Source: Atrichornis clamosus | Lineage: Eukaryota > Chordata > Aves > Passeriformes > Menuridae | Direction: 5' to 3' | Length of the DNA: 64,000 nucleotides | NCBI GenBank assembly: GCA_013400975.1 | Contig: WBMZ01010232.1 | Coordinates: 1-64,000 of the forward strand | Part shown: positions 23,936 through 36,200 of the stretch, piece after piece | Numbering within the stretch: the first letter of the stretch is position 1 | How the letters are laid out: each line of letters begins with the position of its first letter | Program-made: the position numbers and the translations under genes | The notes under the pieces: model-generated | Seen by the model: the letters and a program-made list of their open reading frames with translations, nothing else | Databases searched by the model: none | Told to the model about the DNA's origin: nothing

Positions 23936-24835
23936 TGAGTAGCTCAAGTGGAAGGAGGAGCTGCTCTTTGCTTAGTCCAGGCTTTAAATGCTGGTTTTGC
24001 CTCTCGCTGGCTGGGCTGAATCGTTAAAACAGATTAGTAGAAAGTTGCAAAAAGTAATTAAATATTATCAGAGTGCAGAGGGCAAAATGCCTGGCAGGAT
24101 GGAGAGGTGTCGCATGTTCTGTGCAGCCTGGGAGGTTCCTGCGTGCCTTCCCCCAGACCCTTGGGGAGCTGGATGAGGGAGCTGCTGGCTCCCTGCCCGT
24201 GCCCTGCCCCTGTCGCTCGGTGTGTTTGCAGGCAGGGTCCCCTCACCTGCAGGGACCACTCGCCCTTCACTCTGGGGCTCTCAGGATATGAATACCAGGG
24301 GTGTCAAGGGGTGACAGGGCCAAGTCACAACCCGACACCACCTCTCCCTCATTCACAGTGACATTTTGTCAAATGCCACTAGGGAGGGGAGTTGCTTATC
24401 TGCTGGCACACACTCTGGTGACCTTCACAGCTCTGGCCAGGTGCCTCCTTGTATTTACACTTATTTATAGCTCCCTCCTCCATTCCCACCTCTGCCCTCC
24501 TCCCTGGTACTGGAGCGGGGCTGCCCCAAACATCCCCCATTCCTGTGGGCTGGGATGGAGCCGGCACATCCCTGGGGTTGTTAAGGAGCTGTCAGCACCC
24601 AAGCAGGGTGCTGAATGGCCTGACCCCGTGGGGACCCTGTCCCTGAGCTGGAGGGACAGCAGGGTGCCCCCTGGGGCAGAGGGCCCTGGGGCTGGTCCCA
24701 GTGTGGGTCATGCCCCCAACACCTCCTCACTCTGGGGCTGGGGCAGCTCAGGGCGAGGCTGGGGGTCTGCAGGCCCAAGAGGTGTTTCCCCCTGCCCAAA
24801 GCAGCTACTGGGGCAAGTGGCCATGCCCAGTGCTG

Positions 24836-25075
24836 CACCAGCCATCGCAGTGCCAGCCCAGCCATCCCAGTGTCACACCAGCCATCCCAGTGCCACCCCA
24901 GCCATCCCAGTGTCACCCCAGCCATCCCACCGCCACCCCAGCCACCCCAGCGTCACNCCCAGCCATCCCAGTGCCACCCCAGCCATCCCAGTGTCACACC
25001 AGCCCCATGTCACACCAGCCATCCCAGTGCCACCCCAGCCATCCCAGTGCCACCCCAGCCATCCCAGCACTCCTG
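24836..25075. repeat. 20-bp minisatellite (AGCCATCCCAGTGCCACCCC)
   Basis: About twelve copies of a roughly 20-base unit occur in tandem, with GTGCC/GTGTC variants and one shortened copy. The only ambiguous base of the window, N at 24957, lies inside, so copy number in the assembly may be unreliable. Confidence 0.9.
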
Positions 25076-28000
25076 CCTGGCGAGAGCTCATCCCGCAGGA
25101 GCAGCCCCGCCGTGCCCGGCTCCCTGCGTGGCTGTAATCCCTGTTTCAAGCAGTCTGTGATTACGGATTTCCCTGATAAGCCCAGACGACTCTCTGCAAA
25201 ACCCCTGCCCAAGGATTTTCTTTCCTTTTTCGAGTCAAGCCCGGGGTGAGGGCGAGGAGGGAGAAGCTCCCGGGCTGGGGGCCGAGGGAGGGCTGGCGGG
25301 AGCAGCACTTCATGTTCTCGGCATTTCTCACCTTCTGCTCCTTTGGGTCCCGGCCTAAACGCCACTGGCTGATTTGGGGCTCTGCCTGCAGCACGTGTGG
25401 ATGTATATTTATCCCTTCATGCTCTGGGTAGGCACTTGGCTGCGGGGAGGCTGGAGCTGAGTCACAGTTTGCTCCCCAGCGAGGGTGGGCCGCTGTTCCT
25501 GGCTGGTTCCTTTGCCCCTCCGAGGAGCTGCCTCTTTCCTTCCCTTTTCCCATACAGCACAGTGGCACGTGAGTGACATTGCAAAGCTGTGTGTGCAGGC
25601 CATGCAGAGCTGCCCTCCCGGGCTTAGGCAGATCAGCATCCCAGAAGGTGCTCCCGTGTCCGGCAGCGCTGTCACGCCGGCAGACTTCAGAGGCTGCCGC
25701 TTTTGCAGGCTGACTAAGCAGGAGCACAGAGCGTGTGCCATCACCCCGTGTGCCTGGAGCCAAAAGACTTGGCCACCACTTCAAGGGGTTGGACCCCGGG
25801 CTGCTGCAGATAAGGGTAATTTCTACGGGTGCTGCTGTTGGAGTGTGACAGAGGAGAGCACTTGCAGGTCTCTCTGTCACGGTCACTGCACTGTCCCCAG
25901 CTCCCTGAGCCAGTTCAGCAGAGCAGACAGTGGGCTGATCTTTTGCTTGCCCTGGTTTAGGTTGCTATTGCCTGGCAGCAGGGCTGTTCCTGCTGTCCGT
26001 GGGCTCATGGATACAGTGCCCTGGGAGCCAGCAGCCTGACCCCAGCCAGCCTCTCCAGTCCTGCTGACGAGGGGGGGTTTAGTTTGAGGAGCCCAAGTTG
26101 ACACTGAAAAAGAGGAAAACATTTCCTGTCTCGTTAATCCAGTATTTGAATTAGAGTTGGGCTTGGAGAGGAGCCTCATGTCTCTTCAGAGATAAGACCT
26201 CACATGCTGGAATTGACACTGCTCCAGAACCGAAGCACTGAAAGGGAAATGTCCCACCTGCCATCCCCAGGGTGTTGGGAGCCAGCACTGAGCTGTGCTC
26301 AGCAGGGCATCCCTGGATGTGGCTCCAGCCAGTGGCTGTGGGTCCAGCCCAGGACACGTGTGGGAGCTTTGGGGACACTGGAGACAGTGGCCTGCGCTGA
26401 CCACCCTCACAGTTGTGCAGGGAGATGGAGCTAACCCCTGGGCCATCCTCGTCCTGCCTCGCCACTGCCCTGGAAAGGACAGACTGGGGACATTGCAAAG
26501 GGACAGGAGTGGGAGCAGGTGGTGCCCTGGTGGGTGCAGCCCCAGAGCACCCGGGAGCTCCTCCATTCCCTCCCGGGCAGACAAAGGGATGCTCACCAAG
26601 GAGACACCAGGAGCTCTCGGACTGATTTGCTCACGGGTTTCCAGGAGAAGGTTTAGTGCAGGTTGGGAAGAGCCAGACCTTCCTCACCCGCCATGCTCAG
26701 GGGGAGGCCCTCTGGCACTTGTCTGGGAACATTTAGGTGCAGCCAAGGCTCCCTGCGACAGGAGACTTGGCAGGGTGACCTCTGGATGTCCTTGTCAGCC
26801 AGTTTGGAGACTGTCCCTTGTGCTTGCTCACTCCTGCCAGCTCTGCTGTGGGCATGGACGGGGGGCTGGCAGTGGGCTGGGCCTGCTCTCCTGACTGTCC
26901 CAGGCCCAGCAGCCTCAGCAGGGCCATGGAGCAAGCACAGACCCTCGGTGTGAGGGTCCCTGATGGCCTCCCAGGACGCCTGTGCTCCCATGATTGAAGT
27001 GACAAACCCCTCAGAGCGGGCAGGACTGTCCCAGCTCTGCAGGAGATGAGCAAAGTCTCTGCAGGGGGAAGCTCTGTGCAACATCCCAGGGAGGATCAGC
27101 TCTCTCTGTCCTGGAAGTGCCAACACGGCTCTGCTGGGGCTGAGGTCAGAGTTGGTTCATGCTTTAAAGAAAGCAGAGGGAGATGTCTCTGAATGGAGGC
27201 CATTCCCAAATGCCCCCCACCTTCCAGCCTTGGCTTCCAGCCGCAGCTGCCTGTGTGGTGTTCCTGCCTGAGGGATTGCCCAGGCTCCTGCTGCCCCAAA
27301 GGGTGGAGGTGTGTGGCGTGGGAGCACCTGTGGAGCTGCCAGGGCATCTCCTCCCGGGAGCAGGGATCCATCAGGCAGTGCCAGCAGCTCTCTGGGAGCA
27401 GCCCTGCTGCAGCACACCCGGGCCAGGTGTCTGGGCTGGAGGATGCCTCCGAATTTCTGAGCGTCTCCATGGGTGTTTGCTGGCTGCACACCAAGAACCC
27501 ATGGCTGATCTTCCTACAAAGTCCCGAGTAAAATTAGAACAAAAGTTCACTCCTCTCCCAAGGCAGCAGGAAGTGCAAAGGGTGGGAAAAGGAAAAGTTA
27601 GAGCAGATGAGGTCCCGTGCCCGCAGCCTCCCCGTCGCTGCTGCCACCCCCGACCCCAGGAGGCTGGGTCCTTCCCCACCCTGTGGCCAGCCCCGAGGGG
27701 CTCTGCTCTCAGTGCTGCTCAGAGCCATGGAATCTGAGCTGGGAGCGATGGATTCCCTCTGGACACTCAGGTGGTCTCTGGGCTGGTTAAATGACACTGT
27801 CTGACAGAGGGGTGCTGCTGCTGGGGTGCCCATCCAGGTGCCACTAAGCAAAGGCTCTCCCTGTGTTTTTCAAGGAGGAGGGGCCTCAAAGCAGACAGAG
27901 CTGAGCTTTGGGCATTCCTGACCTGTGCTAGCCAGGAACCTGGGAGCATCCACAACGTGGCAGTGCCAGGACAGTCCTGCCCCAGAGTGCCCAGAGAGGG

Positions 28001-28198
28001 CAGCTCAGCAGCATTAGATTGCAGGAGTTTATTTTTACCCAGCCCTGTTGCCAATGGGGACATGTCACATCTGTGGGGTTGATCAAAAGACATCCCGAGC
28101 ACTGGTGTCAGCTGCTCCTTGTGATCTCAGCACCAGGATCTTTTCCCTTGTGGCATATCAAAAGGAGCAGGAGCATTTGACTGCTCTGCTATTTTTAA

Positions 28199-28252
28199 TT
28201 GCACGCACACACGCACACACAGAGACACACGTATATCTATGTATGTATGGCT
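28199..28252. repeat. CA/TG-rich simple repeat
   Basis: Imperfect CACACACGCACACACAGA is followed by GTATGTATG. It is a microsatellite-like patch in intron 1. Confidence 0.7.
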
Positions 28253-30056
28253 TGGCTAAAAATAAAAGCCTTTGCCTGTGTTCCCATGGGAAGATCTGGG
28301 GAGAAGGGGGAGACAAAGTTGTTGCAAGACTTTTTTTCTGGAGCAGGCTGCTAGAGCAGGGACAGGAAGGCAGGGACAAGGCACAGCAGGTAAGGGACAC
28401 ATCTGAAAGGCCAAAGGACGTCTGGTCCCAGAGCAGTCCGGGCTGCCCCTGAGCAGAGGGGGCAGAACAAGGGGTAAGGTGGCATCTGTGCCCCCCCAGA
28501 GCTGGCAGTGGGGACCTCCTGCATGTGCTCTGACACCTGGGGAGCAAAGGGTTTTGCAGGGCAGGTTAGAAAATCCCCAGCCTTGGGGGGCCAGTGAGGA
28601 GCATCAGATCCCAGAGCCCCTCAGGGGTGCCCAGTACCCTTTGTGGCACCTGATACACATCCCTCCAGCAACAGGGTGAAGGCAGGATGCTGGGAGAGCA
28701 TCCCTCAGCGTGGGGGCAGCTCCAAGCCCCCCCAGAACTTTGTCTGGGGCAGCATCAGCAGCTCCCTGGAGCCCCCAGTCCCGCTGTGGCTCTGGGCATG
28801 GCTGGGCTGGCTGGGACATGGCACTGGCTCACCTTTGAGCCATGAAACCACTCTGCCCTGCCCTTGCTGTGTCCTCCAAGGTGCTCTCCCTGTCTTCCAC
28901 CTACCCTGGGACTGGTTGGGGCAGAAAGAGAGTAAGAAATGCAAAATGGGAGTGAGTGTGTGCACAGGAATGTCCTTTGGAGTGTCCTAAACGTGGTGGG
29001 GAGTATGGCAGACGCACTCCTCAGCCTAGGGGAACACAATCAATAATCCCAGATTATCCCAATTTGAAAAAAAAAAAAATGAGGCTAGAAGGAGAGAAAA
29101 GCTGTCTTTTCCATTCCTGCAGCTGGGTTTGAAATCCCTTTTCCTTCCCATTGAGTGATGGAGGAGACCCTTCCAGGGTGCTTCGGGGGGCCCCCACGCT
29201 CCCCTGCAGCCTCTCTCACATGCTCAGATGTTTGCCTGCTCCAAAATCCATTTGCTCTGTAAATAAACTCGCTTCCCTCACTGCCAGAAAACTCCCCTTG
29301 GGCAGCCTGTGCTGGGAGGAGTCGCACCAGGCCTTTCCCCTCTGTGTTTTAAGCTGGACATCAAGGCAGAACCAGGCACGGCCCAAATGCCAGGGCAGGC
29401 AGCGGGTGCTGGTGCCAGCCAGGCCCAAGTGGGGCAGGTGCCAGCTCCTTTCTGTGGTTAAATGGAGATTTTTAGCTCGCTTCCTGGAGTTCACATCACC
29501 CCGTGTGCACCTGGACATCCATTCATTTCCAGGCTGCTTTTCAGGTGCAGGTTCCAGGGCCTGGACGGCCTTGGCAGTGCTTTGGGGTGTGCAGGATGTG
29601 CAGCTTCCCCAGAGGGACTGTCCCCAGGTGGTTCAGGGGCACGGGGTAAGGACCAGGTGGGAGGCTGTCCCTTGTGCACCCTCTTGCCTCCATCCCCAGG
29701 GGAGCTGGATAACCCGGATGCCACTTTTAGGGCACCAAAGGCAAGAACTGCCCCTAAGAGCACCTGCAGCCCTGTTGGCCGTGCTGTGCCCTGAGCATCT
29801 GCTCCCTGGGGAAGACGAGGCTCTTCCAACGCAGATCCTGCTGTTCCAAGCCCTGCCACAGCTGGGACACCAGCGGGGGGGTTGGTGGCAGCTGTGGGGC
29901 TGCTCCCAGGGCAGCAGTGCCGGCGGCAGGCTGTGCAGAGCCGTTTGGTGCAGAGGTGCCGTGTCACTGCTCCTGGAGAGAGGGGCTGGGAGCGGGGTGG
30001 GAGCTGCTGCCCTGGCCGTGCCTCGGCGCTCACCGCGTTCCTCTCTCCGTGCACAG

Positions 30057-30230
30057 TACGAGGTGTCTGGCGAGGAGCACCTCTACTCCGACTTCCCCGA
30101 GATCGATCTGTCCCAGCTGGATGCCGGCGACCTGGACTCTGCCGGCTGCTTCAGCGAGCTGCCCTGGGGCGGGGAGCACTCGGAGACCGACTCCAGCCAG
30201 TACAGCACCGACGACTCCGAGCTCCTCCAG
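30057..30230 (+). CDS. PPARGC1B: PPARGC1B exon 2, acidic activation region
   Basis: It encodes 58 residues beginning [20 protein letters not shown]. The [11 protein letters not shown] core is the family's N-terminal activation signature. The acceptor is CTCTCCGTGCACAG and the donor CAG|GTACCC, phase 0 at both ends. Exon 1 with the start codon is not present. Confidence 0.93.
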
Positions 30231-33200
30231 GTACCCCCAGCCCCCGAGGAGGGAGGCAGGAAGAGGAGGAGGGAGGGAGGGAACACACACAACTATTAAT
30301 ATCTCCTCCCCAGCTGATTAGTGCTCCATTAATTTGTGCACCGGCTCTAAATGGGGCAAGCGGAGTAGGGCTAAGGAGGAGGTGGAGGAGGAGCAGAGGA
30401 GGCTGCTGAGCCAGCCCTCCTGTGATGGATTATTCACAGGGAATTGCAGCCGGGGTGCAGCGCGTCCCGTTCTGTTCCCGGAATGACAGGCTGTGCCAGG
30501 GCGGCAGTGCGGGGGTCTCAGCACTGGGAAAATTCCTCTTGCAGCAGCAGAAAGCAGCCCCTTCCACTGTTTTCCCAGCTTTGGCAGCCCCCTCTCTTTG
30601 GGGCTGGGGTCCCTTTGGCAGAGGGGGCTGAGCTTCTCTCCTTGGCTCCGTGCTGGGATGGATCCGTGGATGTGCCCCGGTGCAAAGCTGGGACAGGGGA
30701 TGCTCCTGGGCACAGGCAGGGCTGCTCCATGTCCCTCAGCACTGCTCCTGTCTCTCTTTGGAGAAGAACTGAGCATCCCACGGAGCTGTGAGGACAGGGC
30801 AGGGCTGTGAGCACAGCACAGGCAGGCTGGAGGCAGGGAGGTGCGGAGGGGACTGGCAAGGAGCAGGCTGGGCACACCACTCACCTTTCCCAAAGCTCCT
30901 GCCATGCCCTGGATGTCCCTATCCTTGGAGCTGGGGTCTCTGCGCCCTCCTGAGCACTTACCCCCTTGGACAGGGAGGTTATGACCCCCTGGTGCCAGCT
31001 CGTCACCAACTCTTGGTTACATTTTGGGAGGAGGAGGATTTATATTTAAACAAGGAGTTAGAAAAAAGAAAAAAAAAAGCCTCAATATTTTCTAACCTGC
31101 CCATGAAAACAACCCTCTGGCTTTTGTGCTGTGCTGATGCTGTGCTTGAAAATGGTCCAGGCCAGCTGAGGGACCTTCATCACGAGATGCATATTTTCCG
31201 TGAACTTCCTGGGGAAAAGATAAACAGAAAAGAAATGCAAAAGCCAGGCCGATGAGGAGCAGTGGAGTATGATGAAATGTATCCCACTGAACTTGTATGC
31301 ACAGCAATCTCGTGCCAATAACAGGAGGAAAAGAAACGGAGCCAAAAATGGAGCATCCTGCTGCCTTTCCCTGGAGCCTGCTCTAGGAGCTGCGAGCAAG
31401 GTTAGGGCATGGAACAAAAGATATTTAATTTTCAAACAAGAGGAGAGAAACACAGGAGGCTGTGTGCAGGCAGCAGTCCTGCTTGTGAGCCTGACTTTAC
31501 CCCCGTGCTAATTTTATCACTGATGGTAGCCTGCCTCTCGTTGGACATGGTTTACATTCAGAATATGATGGAGGAGGATCAAAAAGAAGGAACTTCTGGC
31601 TCACTCCAGCCATTCCTCAGCTCCTGCAACCTCATCTGGGCTTCAGCACTGCATTGCCAGGCTGGAAGGGAACTCGTGGGGCTGTGTGGGACTGGGAGGG
31701 CACTGGGAAGGCTGGAGGTGCACCAGCAAAGCTGAAACTCAGATGAAAAGAGGGGCCCGAGGGGTCAAGGTGGAGCAGTGGGCAGGGAGGAGGCAGGAGG
31801 AGGAGCAGCCCCTTGGCCCTGCCTGGCCCAGCACAGCCCCAGACACTCACAAATCTCCCATCAGCATCCCCAGATCACGCTGTTCACCCAAAAACTAGGT
31901 CAGGGGAGCTGTAATGCAAGGCCCATCTCACTCTGGGGGCTGTGCTCTGGACAGGGTCCCTCGCAGAGCACTGGGACCAGCCTTAAGCGTGAGGGCTGAG
32001 AGCCCCTGAGGAGCTGGAGGTGCCTGTGTTTGGGGGCTGTCAGTGAACACCAGACTCAGAGTGGTGGTTGTTACAAGCTGTGGCATCTGTGGTGCAGCCC
32101 AGGCTGAGCTTCCCCTGTGCCCTCTTGTCCACTGGGCTGAGCTCCCAGCTCCGCGTGTTCTCTCTGCCTTCCCTGTCAGGAGAGCTGCAGAGGAAGCAGC
32201 CGTGCCCTCTCAGGCCCCCCCAGCCCTGTGCAGGCCAGGGGGCTGTCCCTGCCCCCTCCCTGAGCTCCTATCCCAGCTGGGTGCTGCTCCCAGCCCTGCT
32301 TGGCAGCGCTGGGAGAGCCTTGCTGGGGGCGCTTGCAGCCCAGAGCTGGGAGGATTTGGGCAAGGAGCCTTTTAATCACAGATCCCTTATCTGCTGCTGT
32401 TTGCCTCGTGGTGGGGTGGAGGGACTGTTGGGAGAGAAGATGCTCTGATTCATTGCTTTCCTGCTGGGGTGCAGGTGGACAGACTGATGCTCCTTTTCTG
32501 GAGCTCTCATCCCATCCCAGTGCAGTGCTGGGGGAAAGCTCTCACAGTGGGGTCACTGGGAAGTGTGGGAGCTGGTGTGGCACTGCCGGTCCCTGTCCCC
32601 TCCCCAGCATCCCGGGGACCCTCTACCCAGCCTAACTCCCCCTCTCCTTCTCTGCCTGCTCCTTTCAGATAATAGACAGCGAGAACGAAGCGCTGCTGGC
32701 AGCCCTCACCGAGACTCTGGATGATATTCAGGGAGATGACATGGGCCTGGCTGCCTTCCGAACTATGGAAGAGGGGGACACGCTCCACCATGCCTACACC
32801 TCACCTGCCCCCTCCCCCAAACCCACCGCCCCGGTCACGGGGGGGCCGCCCCCGGCCCCCGAGTGTGATGAGCTGTCTCTAGTAAGAACCCACTTCCTAC
32901 TGTTTAAGGTGGATTTGGATGAGCCCCAGATAAGCCGGCTGCATGGGTATGATAGGAAGCAAAGGTCTGAATTTTTTCATTCTAGGCTTAAAACTCTCTT
33001 TAACCGTCAATACCAAAGCATATACTTGTATTGTATACGTATACATGTTCTGCATCATTGCTGTCACCTCCATCCCATCCTCACGGGAACCAGCTGTGTG
33101 TATACAAATATATCTATGAGCGGGGTGGGGGCGGGGGGCAAAGGGCTGGGGGCTGCTTTGGCAACACCCACCCCTGCTTTTAACCGGATGTGCAGCTGTG

Positions 33201-36200
33201 GGGCTGCCCGGGGGTCTCCCTGGCTCGTCCCAGCCCTGTGCCCGTGGGCAACTGTGGCTGTTCCACCCGCTGGCTCTGCCCCGGGCTGAGCTCCCTGCTG
33301 ACACAGCGAGAGGGGCTTGGCCCAAGTGTCAGCCCCCGCCCTCAGCTCCCAGTGGGAGGGTTTGACCCTCCCGGTGCCTTCCACCAGAACCCCCTCGGGG
33401 GCTGTGTGGCCTCCAGTCCCTCCGGATTTGGTCACTTGAGCATCCCACTTGGTTCTCTGCAAGACTGGGGCTCCAGCCCTGCTCCCCTTCCTGGCCAGGA
33501 TTAACTGGGAGCATTTCCTGCCGTCCCTGGGAGCTCCCCTGGCACAGGGGGCACTCCGCCCGCTCCCTCCTGCGGCTCACGGTCCCCCCCCAGGGACCCC
33601 CAGCCCGGTCCCGGGGTGTCCCCAAAAACCCAGAAAAGGGGAGGAGTGACATCCAGTGGTGACAGCGTGCATTTCCACCGCCCACGCCCCGCGCAGGGTA
33701 TATATCACACATGATCTGTATGTGTATATATAGGATGTATACGTTGCAGGGGACAGGGGGAAAGGGTGCTGGTTGCTTCCACCAACAGGAGCCTCACTCC
33801 TAAAGCTGTGGGTGCCCCCATTGGCATTTCCCAGCAGCGCCTGACTCGGGCACCCCATTTCTATCGCTCCCTAACCCCCCCAGGGCTCTGTGCCCCCCAG
33901 CCAGCACGGGAGCCCCAGATCTGTCTCCTGCTGCAGTCCCCCGGTGCCTACGCAGTCGTCTTGCTGTTGAGCTGTTGTCAGCGCCACATGGGCGGAATCT
34001 GAAATGTTGTTGTTGCTGGGTGTGGGGCTGGGGTGGTTTTTTCCTCCCCCCTGACCAAAATCGGGGTTGAGTGGAAGAAAAATGTTGTGCTGACCTTGCC
34101 ATCAGAAGTGGTGGCACCGCAGGTGACCCAGGGAAAACCCCGCTCCCAGCGCCCATGGGCTCGACACAGAGTGTTGGGGGAGATCCTCACAGATCCCACA
34201 GGGATTTACGTCCGCAAAACGCCTTAAAAGCTCATTAATGAGTGCAGGCCCGCTCTGGGTGTTGCAGCTAAATGAGCCTTGCACGGGGACCGAGCGAGAT
34301 GTCCAAACCCATCACTCACACCAGCGTAAAGTCTCTGTCACCTAAGGGCAGAATTGATGGAGTGAGAAGTTGGGATGCCACGGCAGCTCCTGTGTGTCTG
34401 ACAGGACTGGGGTTGCCCCTTGGGAAGTAAATTCCCTCATATCCTTCACTGCCCCACCTGCCTGGGGGTCCCTGGGGTGAATGCTGTGGGGACAGCCCCG
34501 ACCCCCACGGGGCTGCACACAGCCAGGCACCTGCCCCACAGCCACGAGGAGGTGGGAAGTGCCTCCCTGCCTTACATTTTTCTGCCCCGTTTTTGGGTTG
34601 GATGTGCCCAGTGCACACACGAGCCAAGGGGCTGCAGCCCCCTGGGCGTTTTCTCTTGCCCTCGCTGCGATGCCGACTCCTCTTCTTGCCCCTTCTCTCT
34701 GCAGCTGAAGAAGTTGCTCCTCTCTCCATCACCTCCGAGCTGTGAGGTCCAGCGGGACGGGAGCGCCCGGCGCCCGGGGACCCCAAAGTCCCGACCCACA
34801 CGGCCCTGCACAAAGGTACTTCTCCAGCCCACCCACCTCCTGGGAGCTGTCCTGCAGGAGGGCACCAAAGGATGGCGCTGGGGAGTGTGGGCAGCCTCTG
34901 GGCTGGGCAAGGGGTTGGGAACAGGCAGGGACTGTCACCCATGGTGCTCCCGTCCCTGTCTGCTGCAGTCTGGGCTCGGCAAAACCTTAGACTTTGTGCT
35001 GGGCTAAGAAACACCTTGGTCTTGCTTGAACCCAGGGGGATTTGGCCTCTCCCAACTTCCCTGAGAGCCCATTTGTGAAAGCCCCCACGTGCTCCCTGGT
35101 CATCCTCTCGCTCCCCTCCCTGCTGACCCTCAGCCCAAGCCAAGGCCATGGACCAGGAGCGCTGCCTGCCACGCTGCAGAGCCCACCCCAGCACTTCACA
35201 CTGCAGGGAACCCAGCAGAAGTTGCCAGCAAAGATTTTTCTACTTTGCTAATGGTAATCGTGCGGTGCACAAGGCCTGGCAAATTAGATTGTCTGGGAAC
35301 AGCAGCAGATCCCTCCCGGGGAGAAGGGGCATCACTGCGTGCAGCAGGGGCAGTGCCTGGGGCATGGGGCTCACCCCAGGGAGGTCAGGGGTGCTGGTGA
35401 GCCAGAACTGGGGGGGTTTGAGGGTGTGGGGTGGCTCTATCAGCCTGGGGGGGCTTCTCCCCTCAGGGTCGTGGCTGTGGGGCTCGGGGCTGACTTGCTC
35501 CTGTCTCCTCTCGGAAGGCGGAGGGTCCCCGGGACAGGAGGGCGAGCGTCCCGCAGGCACAGAGCCGCAGCTGCACCGAGCTGCACCGGCACCTCACCTC
35601 CAGCACCTCCTGCTCCCAGACCAAAGCCCCCCAGGCACCCGAGGAGTGCCCCGGCAGCGGCCACCACCCTTCCCCGGCCGACTGCGCCCACCACGAGGAC
35701 GACAGCGACTCCAGCGAGGACTCGCTGAGCTGCGGCGGCGCGGTGACCGCGCCGTGCCCGGCGGAGGAGGGCTCGGGCAGGCAGTTCTCCTGCGAGGGGG
35801 AGCTGCACTCGGTGGTGGAGCTCATCCGCTACATGCACACCTACTGCCTGCCCCCTCGCAAGCTGCCCGCCCACGCCGCCGACACCAAGCCCCAGCCCTG
35901 CAGCAGCCCCTTCAAGAGAGCCAAACCGGACAGTCCCGCCCAGCCGCGGCCCCCTGGCAGCGCCCAGAGCCGGCCGGGCTGCGCCTGGCAGGCAGCAGGC
36001 GGCTGCAAGAAGCCCGGAGCATCTTTCTCCATCCTGAAGGAGCTGCTGGCGCGGGACCTGCTGTGCGACGTGAGCAAGCCATACCGCCTGGGCAAGCCCG
36101 TGTACGCTGCCCTGGCACGGCCGCCCGGCTGCTGCTCGCCCGTGCCGCCGGAGGGGGAGGATGCCAGCGGGACTTGCACATCCAGGGGGAAAGCGGCAGC

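Larger units (their letters stand above)
1..30056 (+). other. PPARGC1B: Presumed 3' part of PPARGC1B intron 1; no coding exon seen
   Basis: The next downstream exon at 30057 encodes the PGC-1beta segment that follows the short N-terminal exon, and no exon with the family N-terminus is visible here. The stretch is therefore read as intron 1. Open frames in it are GC-driven, low complexity, and lack conserved domains or paired splice sites. It contains CR1 fragments near 4.1, 18.4 and 23.8 kb, simple repeats, CpG-dense blocks and a few AT-rich islands that are listed separately. A separate unrecognised noncoding gene cannot be excluded. Confidence 0.6.

Noticed and set aside
1..30056. miR-378a hairpin, which lies in PPARGC1B intron 1 in mammals
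   Set aside because: I looked on both strands for the core of the mature miR-378 arms and found no match. In human it lies a few kilobases after exon 1, so it is most likely upstream of this window.
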